DNA of 64,000 nt from Nitrospirota bacterium (GCA_016208915.1 JACQXE010000004.1:27347-91346), one strand, 5' to 3'. Positions 42,585 to 53,288 are shown, counted from the stretch's first letter. The notes: generated by a model from the sequence alone, not told the origin. Program-made: numbers and translations.

Positions 42585-42959
42585 ATGACTCGCATCTTTA
42601 TTACATGGCTTATTAACACAATCGCAATTATGATTGTGATAAAATTTGTTCCAGGCATTACCTTTACTGGCGAATGGTGGGGAATATTATTGACTGGAAT
42701 TGTATTTGGATTTGTAAATGCTGTAATTCGTCCTCTGGTAAAACTATTCACTCTGCCATTATTGATCTTATCGCTCGGTCTCTTTACGTTTGTGGTGAAT
42801 GCAATGATGCTCGGAATAACATCATGGGTATCAGTAAGGTTAAATTTAGGATTTCACGTAGAGGGCTTTAAGGCTGCTTTTTTAGGAGCACTTATCATCA
42901 GCCTGATAAGCCTGATGCTCTCATGCCTTGTGAATGCAGGAGACAGAGAGAAAAATTAG
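42585..42959 (+). CDS. YvlD/phage-holin-family-4-like membrane protein
   Basis: 124 residues with four hydrophobic segments and the conserved IVFGFVNAVIRPLVKLFTLP turn typical of the DUF360/YvlD family. Despite the holin name these are chromosomal membrane proteins of unknown function, some linked to envelope stress. It begins 13 bp after the ubiD-type stop. Confidence 0.85.
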   Translation: MTRIFITWLINTIAIMIVIKFVPGITFTGEWWGILLTGIVFGFVNAVIRPLVKLFTLPLLILSLGLFTFVVNAMMLGITSWVSVRLNLGFHVEGFKAAFLGALIISLISLMLSCLVNAGDREKN

Positions 42960-42991
42960 CAAAATCAACAACTATAACAAAAGGAAAACAT

Positions 42992-43348
42992 ATGACAGAA
43001 AGATGGGATGATGGATTAAGCGATGATGCCCTTTTATCTGAACAAAACAGGGCATATAAAGAGATGATCGATAAAATTAAAACAGTTGTTGAAGGCGGTA
43101 TGGGCTTTGATGAGGCATGTAAATCAATAGATACCCCGGATGATGAATTGAGAAAAGCACTTAGCGAAGATGCCTTAAAGGTATTGATTGCAGAGATGCA
43201 TTTTATGAGAAAGATACCTACCGATAAAGTCGCCGAGATGCTCAAGATATCAGTTGAGCGCGTAAACTCAGCAAAAGATAGCATGCTGAAGGAAATAGAA
43301 GACTCTGCCATTCAGGAATTCCACAAAGGCATTGGGATCCAGGACTAA
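42992..43348 (+). CDS. small helical protein of unknown function
   Basis: 118 residues from the ATG at 42992, preceded by AAAAGGAAAA; the open frame extends upstream only through the previous gene's end. It is rich in charged residues and probably all helical (MIDKIKTVVEGGMGFDEACK, IPTDKVAEMLKISVERVNSA), with the last part resembling a small helix-turn-helix-like segment. I do not recognise a family. It follows the YvlD-like gene by 32 bp and precedes kup. Confidence 0.7.
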   Translation: MTERWDDGLSDDALLSEQNRAYKEMIDKIKTVVEGGMGFDEACKSIDTPDDELRKALSEDALKVLIAEMHFMRKIPTDKVAEMLKISVERVNSAKDSMLKEIEDSAIQEFHKGIGIQD

Positions 43349-43433
43349 AAAGCCTTTTCCTCTGATATTTTTTTCTTGTCTGAACTGAGCAAGAGGGGTA
43401 GAATATATAACTTAGAAATCAACAGACAACGCT

Positions 43434-45248
43434 ATGTTAGAGAAACAATCACCACTCAAAGGAATCATTAAGTCGCTCGGCCTTGTCTTCGGCGATATAG
43501 GCACAAGCCCAATTTATACGCTTACCGTAGTATTTCTCCTGATGAAAACAACGCATGACAATGTTTTAGGCGTCCTCTCCTTAATAATCTGGACACTTGT
43601 GACCCTTGTTACGATACAGTATGCATGGCTTGCCATGAGCCTCAGCAAGAGAGGTGAAGGCGGGACCATCGTGCTCAAGGAGATTTTAACGCCACTTCTC
43701 ACCTCAAAGAAAAAAATGAGCCTTGTTCTGCTCTTATCCATTATAGGCGTTTCTCTTCTGGTTGGTGATGGCGTAATCACTCCTGCCATCAGTATCCTCA
43801 GCGCAGTAGAAGGTTCTCTTTTAATACCAGGGCTTGAAAACCTTTCGAAGACCACTCTTGTTCTTATCGCCTCTCTCATTGCCATAGTGCTCTTTGTATT
43901 TCAGAGCAAGGGGACTGAAAAAGTTGCAGGTGCATTCGGCCCAATCATGATTATCTGGTTTCTCTCCCTTGCTACTACAGGAATAGCATCAATATTAGAA
44001 GCTCCTGAAGTCCTTCAGGCATTCAATCCCTATTGGGGAATAAAATTTCTCAAAGAAAATAGCTTGTCAGGATTCATCTCACTCGGCGAGATAATACTCT
44101 GCGCAACAGGCGGCGAGGCGCTTTATGCTGATATGGGACATCTTGGAGGCAAACCAATACGGCAGGCATGGGTTATGGTTTTTGTTGCGCTTGTTCTGAA
44201 TTATTTAGGACAGGGAGCTTTTTTATTAACGCATCCTAATACCAAAAACATCCTCTTTGAAATGGTCTTTTATTATGCGCGATCCCTTTATATCCCATTT
44301 CTTGTATTAAGCATCACAGCAACGATTATCGCATCACAGGCCATGATCAGCGGAATGTTTTCTATAGTGTATCAAGGAATAAACACAAGAATCATGCCTA
44401 TGTTCAGGGTCCAATATACTTCTGAAGAACGCAGATCCCAGATATATCTTGGTTCAGTTAACTGGTTTTTGTTAATCTCAGTTCTCTTTGTTATGGCAGA
44501 GTTTCAGGAATCAAGCCGTCTTGCCGCTGCCTATGGCCTTGCCGTTACAGGAACAATGACTCTTACAGGCATTATGATGATATGGATTTTCTCACTGAAT
44601 AAAAAACCGCTTCTGTCCATGCTTTCTCTCTTTATTACATTAGTAGATATGGCTTATCTTGGAGCCAATTTTTATAAAATCCCGCATGGCGGGTATTGGT
44701 CATTAATAATCGCTTTGATCCCATTCCTCCTGATTATCCTTTATAAAGAGGGGCAGAAAAGACTTTACAAGATGATGAATTTTATACCACTGGAGGAATT
44801 CCTTCTTAAGTTCAACAGGGTATATGAAACAACAGATAAGATTAAAGGCACAGCCCTGTTCCTCATCAGGGATGTAAAGGAAATACCATTCTACATAACT
44901 CAGACGATGTTCTACCACGGCATCATCTATGAAGATAATATCTTTGTTTCGATTCTCAAGAGGGACGACCCGTTCGGCATTACAGGTTTCTTTAAAGAAG
45001 ACCTTGCAAAAGGGCTTAGAGTGTTCGAGATACAGATGGGATATATGGAGGTAGTTGACATAGATGAGGAATTCAGGGAAGCGGGGATAGAAGAGAGGGC
45101 TGTGTTTTATGGTCTTGAGGACATTACTACAAGCAATCCTATATGGAAGATATTTTATTTCATTAAGAGAAACACTGCAACCTTCATCAGATTCTATAGA
45201 ATCCCACCCAAAAAACTTCATGGGGTGCTGACAAAGATTGAGTTATAA
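43434..45248 (+). CDS. kup: KUP-family potassium transporter
   Basis: 604-residue potassium/proton symporter. Family marks are SLGLVFGDIGTSPIYTL near residue 15, a GEGGTIVLKEILTPLL loop, ATGGEALYADMGHLGG near 225 and QAMISGMFSIVYQ. About twelve membrane helices are followed by a C-terminal cytoplasmic region from about 470. Length is normal. It is followed by repeat copy C. Confidence 0.94.
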   Translation: MLEKQSPLKGIIKSLGLVFGDIGTSPIYTLTVVFLLMKTTHDNVLGVLSLIIWTLVTLVTIQYAWLAMSLSKRGEGGTIVLKEILTPLLTSKKKMSLVLLLSIIGVSLLVGDGVITPAISILSAVEGSLLIPGLENLSKTTLVLIASLIAIVLFVFQSKGTEKVAGAFGPIMIIWFLSLATTGIASILEAPEVLQAFNPYWGIKFLKENSLSGFISLGEIILCATGGEALYADMGHLGGKPIRQAWVMVFVALVLNYLGQGAFLLTHPNTKNILFEMVFYYARSLYIPFLVLSITATIIASQAMISGMFSIVYQGINTRIMPMFRVQYTSEERRSQIYLGSVNWFLLISVLFVMAEFQESSRLAAAYGLAVTGTMTLTGIMMIWIFSLNKKPLLSMLSLFITLVDMAYLGANFYKIPHGGYWSLIIALIPFLLIILYKEGQKRLYKMMNFIPLEEFLLKFNRVYETTDKIKGTALFLIRDVKEIPFYITQTMFYHGIIYEDNIFVSILKRDDPFGITGFFKEDLAKGLRVFEIQMGYMEVVDIDEEFREAGIEERAVFYGLEDITTSNPIWKIFYFIKRNTATFIRFYRIPPKKLHGVLTKIEL

Positions 45249-45313
45249 AAAATACTGCATGATTTAAATCATATTTATATTTACAGGGAAAGGCTATCAT
45301 TCAAACAATGAGA

Positions 45314-45467
45314 GACAAGCATGGTATAGCATTATCGCTCATTCCCTGCCTGCCGGCAGGCAGGTCGGTCGCCGAGGCGAAGAGGTATTTTACCTCTTGA
45401 TTATTACAAAAGCTTATTGTCGGAATATCGGCAAAATAATGCCGCTTAAATGCCATACCCTGATTGT
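45314..45467 (+). repeat. interspersed inverted-repeat element, copy C
   Basis: Arms contain GGTATAGCATT on the left and the complement of GGTATGGCATT on the right, so both differ from the GGATATAGTATT of other copies in a matched way. The centre holds the perfect palindrome CCTGCCTGCCGGCAGGCAGG (45345-45364) in place of the small hairpin of copies A, B and D. Confidence 0.8.
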
Positions 45468-45513
45468 TTTTAAAAGAATACTGGAAATAATAAACTAAAA
45501 AGGAGGAGACACT

Positions 45514-45744
45514 ATGCGTGAACAGTGCAGCGGAGCCGCAAACATTAAGACCCCTACTCTTAAAATAAAGAAATGTCCTGAATGCAACGCTGAGATAGAG
45601 GTTTTTTCCACAGATTTAGAGCTAAAATGCGGCAAATGCGGATTTACCATATATAATGAACTCGAGTCATGTATCCAGTGGTGCAAGTATGCAAAGGAGT
45701 GTGTTGGAGAGGAAGTTTATCAGAGGTTGAAGAAAAAGGATTAA
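45514..45744 (+). CDS. small zinc-ribbon-like protein
   Basis: 76 residues with a CPEC...CGKC zinc ribbon (KKCPECNAEIEVF, LKCGKCGF) and a second Cys group CIQWCKYAKEC at residues 53-63. AAAGGAGGAG precedes the ATG. I cannot name a function; the second Cys cluster suggests a metal-binding role beyond one zinc. It stands alone between repeat copy C and convergent cbiA. Confidence 0.75.
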   Translation: MREQCSGAANIKTPTLKIKKCPECNAEIEVFSTDLELKCGKCGFTIYNELESCIQWCKYAKECVGEEVYQRLKKKD

Positions 45745-45748
45745 GGTA

Positions 45749-47212
45749 TTAACCCCTATTCTTTTTATACCGCAGTGCCCTTCTTATCATCCCCTCTGTC
45801 CATTCAGGCGTTCCGAGGGCGTGGATATGCGTGTAAGTTGCAAGGACATTTTTATAGCACAGGCCATCCATCTTATTAATAATCCCCTCTCCCCGCTTCA
45901 TCTGAAAGGCAAAATAAATATCCTTTTTGCTAAGTTCTGAAGCAACATCAGGATTCATCACGCGGGAATAATGGAATTCATGCCCCCTAATCACATCGCC
46001 CTCTGCATAATAAGGATTATCCTTTTGCGCCTCAACGATCGAATATCCATGGGCCTGAGGTCTTTTTTCGAGCACAAACTTCACAGGAAAAATCCCTGCC
46101 ATAGGATACGTCTTTCCCTCTAAAACAAGCGCATCCCCGAGATACATAAGCCCGCCGCATTCCGCATAAACAGGCAGTCCGCTCTCAACCGCCTTTTTCA
46201 ATGAATTTATGAAAGTCTTATTTTTTGCAAGGGTCAAGACATTTGTCTCAGGGAATCCTCCGCCTATATAAAGCGCATCAATATCCGGAAGTTTTTTCTC
46301 TTTTAATGCGCTTATCTCAATAAGTCTGGCTCCCTTTCTCTCAAGCTCTTCAAAGTTTTCAGGATAATAAAATTGAAATGCAGAGTCACGGATAATACCT
46401 ATTCTGATAACTGACTTCTTAGAGGGGTCAAGGGATCGAGGGGTCTCGTCTCTGTCCGCGTTCGGGCGGATTCGCCGAGGAGGACGAGTCGCCCGAGGGG
46501 ACAAGGGTTCAAGTGGCGGTACATTCCGTGCAATCTTCCATATTTTATTAAGATCAAGATATTTTTCTGCAACCTCTGCGCAGAATGAGATTGCTTTTTC
46601 AACTTCAGGATGCTCCTGAAAAGGCACGAGTCCCATATGTCTTTCTGAGAGAAATTCTTTTCTCAGTTTGGGGATTGCTCCAAGAACAGGGATATTGCAA
46701 TATCTCTCTATCGCCTCCCTTACGACCTTTTCATGTCTTGCGCCTGCAATCTGGTTCAGAACGACCCCTTTGATATCAACCTTCTTGTCGAATTTCTGCA
46801 TGCCCAAGACCATTGCGCTTGCAGTCCTTGTAACCTTTGTACAGTCAAGTATCAAAATAACAGGAACCTTTAGTATCTTTGACAACTCTGCTGTGCTGTA
46901 TGTGCCTTCTGCGTCCATACCATCATAAAGCCCCCTGTTTCCCTCAATAACAGCACAGTCTGCATTATTAAAATGTGCCTTGAATGAAGACAAAACCTTT
47001 TCTTTTCCTATTAAAAACGGGTCCAGATTATAGCATGGTCTTTTTGCTGCAGATGAAAGCCAGCCGCCATCAATATAATCAGGCCCTTTTTTGTAGGGGA
47101 TAATTCTCAATCCCTTTTTCCTCCATGCTGCAATAAGTCCGAGGGAAACTGTCGTCTTTCCAGAACCACCCTTAAGCCCAGCTATTACGAGTCGTGGATA
47201 TTGTATTTTCAT
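45749..47212 (-). CDS. cbiA: cobyrinate a,c-diamide synthase
   Basis: 487 residues. The N-terminal ATP-dependent domain has the P-loop VIAGLKGGSGKTTVSLGLI and the C-terminal class I glutamine amidotransferase has YIGGGFPETN and the nucleophile in YAECGGLMYLG. The enzyme amidates cobyrinate at the a and c side chains in cobalamin synthesis. Length is slightly above normal because of about 30 residues (near 230-262, PLEPLSPRATRPPRRIRPNA and on) encoded by repeat sequence at 46419-46516 between the two domains. It overlaps obgE by four bases. Confidence 0.9.
   Translation of the reverse strand: MKIQYPRLVIAGLKGGSGKTTVSLGLIAAWRKKGLRIIPYKKGPDYIDGGWLSSAAKRPCYNLDPFLIGKEKVLSSFKAHFNNADCAVIEGNRGLYDGMDAEGTYSTAELSKILKVPVILILDCTKVTRTASAMVLGMQKFDKKVDIKGVVLNQIAGARHEKVVREAIERYCNIPVLGAIPKLRKEFLSERHMGLVPFQEHPEVEKAISFCAEVAEKYLDLNKIWKIARNVPPLEPLSPRATRPPRRIRPNADRDETPRSLDPSKKSVIRIGIIRDSAFQFYYPENFEELERKGARLIEISALKEKKLPDIDALYIGGGFPETNVLTLAKNKTFINSLKKAVESGLPVYAECGGLMYLGDALVLEGKTYPMAGIFPVKFVLEKRPQAHGYSIVEAQKDNPYYAEGDVIRGHEFHYSRVMNPDVASELSKKDIYFAFQMKRGEGIINKMDGLCYKNVLATYTHIHALGTPEWTEGMIRRALRYKKNRG
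46419..46516 (-). repeat. repeat insertion in the cbiA linker
   Basis: Two 8-bp-period arrays (units AGGGGTCA, AGGGATCG, AGGGGTCT; then AGGGGACA, AGGGTTCA) flank a GC-rich inverted stretch (TCCGCGTTCGGGCGGA plus a TTCGCCGAGGAGGACGAG region). The whole stays in frame and encodes a Pro/Arg-rich linker between the two domains. Confidence 0.7.
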
Positions 47213-48216
47213 TTTTCCTTCCCCCTAACCTTTAAAGTCAGATAGGAAAGCAGTTTCTTAATCCCCTTGCCTGTCACTGCAGAGACAGGAAAAAAACTGA
47301 TTGATTTGAACCTGCAATATTCCTGAAGCTTATTAAGATTGTCTTTATCAACTGCGATATCAATCTTTGTGCCTGCAACTACCTGCGGCTTTTCCATGAT
47401 TTTGGAGCTGTAAAGTTCAAGCTCCTTATTAATCTTTTCAAGATTTTCAATAGGGTCTCCCTGAGCCATATCTGAGACATCAACGAGATGCAGGAGAATT
47501 GATGTGCGTTCAATATGCCTCAGAAATTGAAAGCCAAGCCCTGCACCTCTATGCGCGCCTTCGATGAGACCAGGAATATCGGCAACAACAAAACTTCTGT
47601 AATCTCCACCTTTAACAACCCCAAGGTTTGGGATAAGTGTTGTGAAAGGATAGTCTGCAATCTTCGGTCTTGCAGAGGATATGACAGATATCAGTGTGGA
47701 TTTGCCTGCATTAGGAAGCCCTATCAGGCCTACATCAGCAATAAGCTTCAGTTCCACAATTAAGGCTTTTTCTTCTCCTTCTTCTCCTTTCTGTGCAAAT
47801 CGCGGCGCTTGTCTCGTTGGCGTGGCAAAATGCGCATTCCCAAGCCCTCCTCTTCCGCCTTTTACAATCAAGGTTTTTATGCCTTCATCATTGAGGTCTG
47901 CCAGTATCTCTCCTGTCTCTGAATCCTTTATTATTGTGCCCACAGGAACTGGTATAATGCGGTCTTCGCCATTCTTACCATGCATATCTTTTCCCATCCC
48001 GTGCTGGCCCTTTTTAGCCCTGTATTCGCGCTGATATCTAAGATCAAGGAGCGTATTCAATTCCTTTGTCGCCCTAAATATGATATGCCCTCCCCTTCCG
48101 CCGTCTCCGCCATTAGGCCCGCCTCTGGGAACATACTTCTCCCTTCTGAAGCTTACGCAGCCCCTGCCACCATCGCCTGCCTTAACATGTATCTTTACAT
48201 AATCAACAAACTGCAT
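47209..48216 (-). CDS. obgE: GTPase Obg
   Basis: 335-residue ribosome-associated GTPase. The glycine-rich Obg fold (KAGDGGRGCVSFRREKYVPR) is followed by a G domain with GLPNAGKSTLISVIS, DIPGLIEG and the GTKID recognition motif. It has no C-terminal OCT extension, so it is a short Obg. It is the first gene before cbiA. Upstream is divergent secA. Confidence 0.95.
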   Translation of the reverse strand: MQFVDYVKIHVKAGDGGRGCVSFRREKYVPRGGPNGGDGGRGGHIIFRATKELNTLLDLRYQREYRAKKGQHGMGKDMHGKNGEDRIIPVPVGTIIKDSETGEILADLNDEGIKTLIVKGGRGGLGNAHFATPTRQAPRFAQKGEEGEEKALIVELKLIADVGLIGLPNAGKSTLISVISSARPKIADYPFTTLIPNLGVVKGGDYRSFVVADIPGLIEGAHRGAGLGFQFLRHIERTSILLHLVDVSDMAQGDPIENLEKINKELELYSSKIMEKPQVVAGTKIDIAVDKDNLNKLQEYCRFKSISFFPVSAVTGKGIKKLLSYLTLKVRGKEK

Positions 48217-48314
48217 TTAGATAATTATAATAGATAAGCTTACGAAGAGGATAGCCTTTAATCGATGACTCACGGAAATATTGAAATATTGAGGCTTTTA
48301 ATTTAGTATAAGCA

Positions 48315-50930
48315 ATGGTAAATATAATACTTAAAAAAATCTTCGGTACAAAAAACGAAAGAGAGATAAAGAGGCTCTGGCCTATTGTCGAACAGACAAC
48401 CTCTCTTGAGCCTAAAATAGTCAGCCTTTCTGACACCCAGTTAAAGGACAAGACAGAAGAATTCAAAAAAAGACTCGAGGCAGGCGAAACCCTCGATGAT
48501 ATCCTTCCAGAGGCATTCGCAGTTGTAAGAGAGGTCTCAAAGCGGACACTGAAGATGAGGCATTTCGATGTGCAGCTGCTTGGCGGCATCGTGCTTCATG
48601 AAGGAAAGATCTCAGAAATGAAAACAGGTGAAGGGAAAACACTTGTTGCCACTCTGCCTGTTTATCTTAATGCGATAGAGGGAAAAGGTGTCCATGTCGT
48701 AACGGTCAACGACTATCTTGCAAGAAGGGATGCCCACTGGATGGCTCCTGTGTATAATGCCCTTGGTCTTAGCGTAGGCGTAATAGTTCACGGCCTGACT
48801 GATGAACAGAGGCAGGCTTCATACAATGCTGATATCACTTACGGCACAAATAACGAGTTCGGATTTGATTATCTGAGAGATAACATGAAGTATGACATCT
48901 CCCAATACGCACAGAGAGAACTCAACTATGCGATAGTTGACGAGGTGGACAGCATCCTGGTTGATGAAGCGCGAACTCCCCTTATAATATCAGGACCTTC
49001 TGAAGACTCCACTGACAAATATTACAAGATAGATAAAATAATCCCGAAACTCCAGAAAGACATTGACTACACAATAGACGAAAAAGCAAAGACCGCCATT
49101 CTCACAGAAGAAGGCAATATAAAGGTTGAACGGCTACTCGGCGCTGGCAATCTTTATGACCCTTCAAACATAGAGTTTGTCCATCATGTGCTTCAGGCGC
49201 TTAAGGCTCATACACTTTTTAAAAGGGATGTGGATTATATAGTCAAGGACGGGGAGGTAATTATTGTAGACGAATTCACAGGAAGGTTAATGCCCGGAAG
49301 AAGGTGGAGCGATGGACTCCATCAAGCAGTGGAGGCAAAAGAGGGCGTAAAGATAGAAAGCGAAAACCAGACGCTCGCAACTATTACGTTCCAGAATTAT
49401 TTCAGGATGTATAAAAAGCTCGCCGGCATGACAGGAACGGCTGACACAGAGGCAGAAGAATTCGGAAAGATCTATAACCTTGATGTTATGGTAATCCCGA
49501 CAAACAAGCCTATGATAAGAGAGGATTTCCCTGACCTTATATATAAAACTGAAAGAGGCAAGTTTAGTGCCGTGGTTAAAGAAATAGAAGAGCTTAACAA
49601 AAAAGGCCAGCCTATACTTGTCGGAACAATATCCATAGAAAAGTCAGAGGTATTAAGCCAGATGCTTAAGAAAAGGGACATTCCTCACTCTGTCTTAAAT
49701 GCAAAGTATCATGAAAGAGAGGCTGATATAATAGCGCAGGCCGGAAGAAATAGTTTTGTAACAATAGCCACTAATATGGCAGGAAGAGGCACTGACATCG
49801 TACTTGGAGGGAACCCCGAAGGACTTGCAAGGGAATTGCTTAGAGATAAAAAAGATTACACAGAAGACGATTACAGGGAGGCAATCATAAAGGCAGAGGA
49901 CATCTGCAGAAAAGACAGGGAAAAGGTGGTCAGCGCCGGCGGACTGCATATCCTCGGCACAGAGAGACATGAGGCAAGAAGGATTGACAATCAGCTCAGG
50001 GGGCGTTCAGGAAGACAGGGCGACTCGGGATCATCAAGGTTCTATTTGTCTCTCGAAGATGATCTCATGAGGATATTCGGCTCTGACAAGATTTCAGGCC
50101 TCATGGACAGACTTGGCATGGAAGAGGATGTGCCTATAGAAAATAAAATGGTCTCAAGGGCAATAGAGAATGCACAAAAAAAGGTTGAGGCTCATAACTT
50201 CGACATAAGAAAGCATTTGCTTGAATATGATGACGTAATGAACAAGCAGAGGATAGAAATCTATTCATTCAGGCGGGAGATACTTCAGGGTGAAAACCTG
50301 AAAGACAGGGTTTATTCTATGATAGAAAATGCCATTGATGAGATGCTGCCAATATACTGTCCTGTAGAAAAGCACCCTGAAGAATGGGACATGAATGGCC
50401 TACACGATGCTATATATGGAATATTTTCCGTATCATATTCTCTTCATCCCAAATCTCAGGAAGAAGCAAAAGAACTTTTAACATCTACTGTAAGGGAGGC
50501 CTATGGGAAAAAAGAGGCTGAGATAGGCAGCGATATGATGCGGTATATAGAGAGGATGGTCATGCTTCAGGTAGTAGATGCTCAATGGAAGGATCATCTT
50601 CTCGCAATGGATCACATGAAAGAGGGCATAGGACTAAGAGGCTACGGGCAGAGGGACCCATTAACAGAATATAAAAAAGAGGCGTTTGAAATATTTGCCG
50701 AGCTGACAGACAGGATCTCGGTCGAGGTACTGAGCAGGCTATTCAAGATACAGATAAAAAAAGAGGAGGCTATAAAAGAGATTTCTAAAACACAGCGTTT
50801 ATCATATAATAGAGGTGACGGCGCTGAGGCACAGCAGCCTGTACAAAGAGGGAAAAAGACTGGGCGGAATGAGCCGTGTCCCTGTGGAAGTGGCAAGAAA
50901 TATAAAAAGTGTTGCGGTGTGAATGCATAA
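48315..50930 (+). CDS. secA: preprotein translocase ATPase SecA
   Basis: 871-residue motor of the Sec system. Nucleotide-binding marks are [17 protein letters not shown] near residue 100 and [18 protein letters not shown] near 205, and [20 protein letters not shown] near 485 is the second motif. The C-terminal SEC-C zinc motif is [16 protein letters not shown]. Its last codons overlap the start of the GAF-GGDEF gene, so three genes (secA, GGDEF, MglA-like) may be co-transcribed. Confidence 0.97.
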   Translation: MVNIILKKIFGTKNEREIKRLWPIVEQTTSLEPKIVSLSDTQLKDKTEEFKKRLEAGETLDDILPEAFAVVREVSKRTLKMRHFDVQLLGGIVLHEGKISEMKTGEGKTLVATLPVYLNAIEGKGVHVVTVNDYLARRDAHWMAPVYNALGLSVGVIVHGLTDEQRQASYNADITYGTNNEFGFDYLRDNMKYDISQYAQRELNYAIVDEVDSILVDEARTPLIISGPSEDSTDKYYKIDKIIPKLQKDIDYTIDEKAKTAILTEEGNIKVERLLGAGNLYDPSNIEFVHHVLQALKAHTLFKRDVDYIVKDGEVIIVDEFTGRLMPGRRWSDGLHQAVEAKEGVKIESENQTLATITFQNYFRMYKKLAGMTGTADTEAEEFGKIYNLDVMVIPTNKPMIREDFPDLIYKTERGKFSAVVKEIEELNKKGQPILVGTISIEKSEVLSQMLKKRDIPHSVLNAKYHEREADIIAQAGRNSFVTIATNMAGRGTDIVLGGNPEGLARELLRDKKDYTEDDYREAIIKAEDICRKDREKVVSAGGLHILGTERHEARRIDNQLRGRSGRQGDSGSSRFYLSLEDDLMRIFGSDKISGLMDRLGMEEDVPIENKMVSRAIENAQKKVEAHNFDIRKHLLEYDDVMNKQRIEIYSFRREILQGENLKDRVYSMIENAIDEMLPIYCPVEKHPEEWDMNGLHDAIYGIFSVSYSLHPKSQEEAKELLTSTVREAYGKKEAEIGSDMMRYIERMVMLQVVDAQWKDHLLAMDHMKEGIGLRGYGQRDPLTEYKKEAFEIFAELTDRISVEVLSRLFKIQIKKEEAIKEISKTQRLSYNRGDGAEAQQPVQRGKKTGRNEPCPCGSGKKYKKCCGVNA

Positions 50931-52317
50931 GATATTTCTTATAGGCCCTGATATTATAAGGAAGGATCTCGGTGATATCCTTTCAAAAAACCAATATGAA
51001 CTCTCAAAATTCAGGGCTATCGACAGTGCATTGCCCAGGCTTAATAAAAACGTTGAACTGCTCATAATCGAAAAAGAACAGAACCGAAACAAATCATTCA
51101 AAGAATTCATAAAAGTCTCTGCCGGAATACCCAAACTTGTAGTGTCATCTGACTATTCATTTAAGGGATTCGGAAAATGGCTAAAGGATCTCCTGACCTG
51201 TCCTGTTTGCAATCCCTCAGAAAAAGAACTCTTATTTTTCATCAGCCGTATTCTTAAAGAAAAAGATATCATGGGTGAAAATAAAAAACTTAGGGAAGAT
51301 CTTGATACTGCAAACAGAGAGATAAACTTCTTTGAGGGTGTTGGTAAGACGCTGACATCATCTATGGACCTCACTGAAATACTTGTTGCAATCATGAAAA
51401 AAACCAAGGAGATCACAGGCGCTGAGACATGGTCCCTTTTCCTCGTTGATGAGGAAACAGGTGACCTTGTTTTAGAAAAAACTGACAGCAGGAAACGGCA
51501 TAAAACAGAAAAACACAGGCTTAAGATGGGAGAAGGTATTCCGGGGTGGGTGGCACAGCAGGGAGTTCCTGTAATTGTGCCTGATGTGTCACGAGATGAA
51601 AGATTCCATTCCAAGGTAGACAGCCCTACTCATTTTAAGACAAAGTCTCTGATGTGCATTCCGATAAAAAGTCAGGAACGCGTCATAGGCGTGCTTGAGG
51701 TCGTAAATAAGGTAACAGGAGAGCCATTTACAATAGAAGACCTGAACCTTCTGATGAGGCTGATTAATCAAACAGCAGTCGCCATAGAACGCACTGCCCT
51801 GTACCAAAAAATGGCAGAGCTTGCTATAACAGATGACCTTACAAAGCTATTCAATACAAGATACCTGAACAGGACTATTGACATAGAGATCCAGAGGTCG
51901 AACAGATACCATACGTCCATATCACTGATATTCATAGACATAGACTATTTCAAAAATATTAATGACATACATGGGCATCTCGTCGGCAGCAAGATGCTTG
52001 TAGAGATGGGTCAGTTGATCATAAAAAACTTGAGGAGCATTGATATCGTTGCGAGATATGGAGGAGATGAATTCGTTGTCGTGCTGCCGCAAACACCACC
52101 CAAGGCTGCTGCCGAGATAGCTGAAAGAATAAGGAAGTCTGTTGAGCAGTATGTATTCCTTAAAAAAGAAGGGTACACTATAAAAATGACCGCAAGTTTT
52201 GGCGTCGCATCATATCCTGAAAGCGCCAAAACAAAAGAGGAGCTTCTACGCATGGCAGATGAGGCTATGTATAGAGTAAAATACACAACCAGAAACGGCG
52301 TTTATACTATAATATAA
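50923..52317 (+). CDS. GAF-GGDEF diguanylate cyclase
   Basis: 464 residues. The N-terminal 115 residues are an unrecognised receiver-like region ([16 protein letters not shown]) without an obvious phosphoacceptor. A coiled-coil linker leads into a GAF domain (about 140-290, [20 protein letters not shown]) and a GGDEF domain with the intact active site [10 protein letters not shown] and an inhibitory-site RSID five residues before it. The product would make cyclic di-GMP. The ATG overlaps the end of secA, and the MglA-like gene follows after 5 bp. Confidence 0.9.
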   Translation: MHKIFLIGPDIIRKDLGDILSKNQYELSKFRAIDSALPRLNKNVELLIIEKEQNRNKSFKEFIKVSAGIPKLVVSSDYSFKGFGKWLKDLLTCPVCNPSEKELLFFISRILKEKDIMGENKKLREDLDTANREINFFEGVGKTLTSSMDLTEILVAIMKKTKEITGAETWSLFLVDEETGDLVLEKTDSRKRHKTEKHRLKMGEGIPGWVAQQGVPVIVPDVSRDERFHSKVDSPTHFKTKSLMCIPIKSQERVIGVLEVVNKVTGEPFTIEDLNLLMRLINQTAVAIERTALYQKMAELAITDDLTKLFNTRYLNRTIDIEIQRSNRYHTSISLIFIDIDYFKNINDIHGHLVGSKMLVEMGQLIIKNLRSIDIVARYGGDEFVVVLPQTPPKAAAEIAERIRKSVEQYVFLKKEGYTIKMTASFGVASYPESAKTKEELLRMADEAMYRVKYTTRNGVYTII

Positions 52318-52322
52318 ACCTT

Positions 52323-53288
52323 ATGGCACTTTTCAATTATGCCTCTAAAGAGGTCACACTTAAGGTTGTATATTACGGTCCAGGCTTGAGCGGAAAGACA
52401 ACAAACCTGCAGCAGCTGCATTCAGTCCTTGATTCTGCAAAGACAGGAAAACTGCTTTCACTATCCACAGAGACTGACAGGACGCTATTCTTCGACTTTC
52501 TTCCTATAGAATTCGGTAAGATAAAAGACTTTTCCATAAGATTTCAGCTATATACGGTTCCGGGGCAGGTAAAATACAATGCAACAAGAAAACTCGTACT
52601 AAAAGGCGCGGATGCCGTGATATTTGTCGCTGATTCCCAAAGAGAAATGAGAGAGGCAAACATAGAAAGTTTTCATAACATGAGAGAAAATCTGATCTCG
52701 AATAATATAAACTCTTATGATATAACCATTGTATTGCAATATAACAAGAGAGACATTTCCAATATACTTTCAATAGAGGAACTGAACAAAGACCTGAATG
52801 TTGAAGGTTATGTCTATTTAGAGGCTGAGGCAATCAACAATAAAGGAGTGGATGAAACATTTCAGACTACCATAGGTCTTCTTATCAAGAATATTTCCCT
52901 CAAATATAAACTCGAACTTCAGCCTGCAACGCTGTCAGAAGATATTCTACATGTAAACAGCAGTGATACAGCAGAAAAAGCCTCTCTTGAAGATATGGTG
53001 TATCCTACCCTAGCGCTTCAGGAGGCTACATCAGAAGCACAACAAGAACAGATAGAACCTGTCTTCAGAGAAGCGCCTGTATTCCCGGTGGAAAAACTTG
53101 AAAATATAAGCGAAGCGCTGAAAGAGACAAATCAGTTGCTCAACAACATAAAACATATAGGCAGAGGGCTCTCAGATGAATTGAAAAAAACAAGAGAAGA
53201 ACAGAAAGCGATATACAGCCTTGTCAGAGATATAGCTGAGGTTGTAGAGAAAAATAAAGATAAAAAAAGCTGGTTCAGATGGAGATGA
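52323..53288 (+). CDS. MglA-like small GTPase with C-terminal extension
   Basis: 321 residues. Residues 1-195 are a Ras-like GTPase of the MglA group: P-loop YYGPGLSGKTTNLQQLHSV, switch region TETDRTLFFDFLP, TVPGQVKYNA with the Gly, and the base motif NKRD. Residues 200-321 are unusual, with a low-complexity stretch and a C-terminal coiled coil ending DKKSWFRWR. MglA proteins set polarity or motility direction. No MglB partner is adjacent. It is downstream of the GGDEF gene, suggesting a link between cyclic di-GMP and polarity. Confidence 0.85.
   Translation: MALFNYASKEVTLKVVYYGPGLSGKTTNLQQLHSVLDSAKTGKLLSLSTETDRTLFFDFLPIEFGKIKDFSIRFQLYTVPGQVKYNATRKLVLKGADAVIFVADSQREMREANIESFHNMRENLISNNINSYDITIVLQYNKRDISNILSIEELNKDLNVEGYVYLEAEAINNKGVDETFQTTIGLLIKNISLKYKLELQPATLSEDILHVNSSDTAEKASLEDMVYPTLALQEATSEAQQEQIEPVFREAPVFPVEKLENISEALKETNQLLNNIKHIGRGLSDELKKTREEQKAIYSLVRDIAEVVEKNKDKKSWFRWR

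Noticed and set aside
42585..42959. Prophage holin as sign of a prophage
   Set aside because: The YvlD/holin-4 family is chromosomal, and no phage structural or lysis genes are near.
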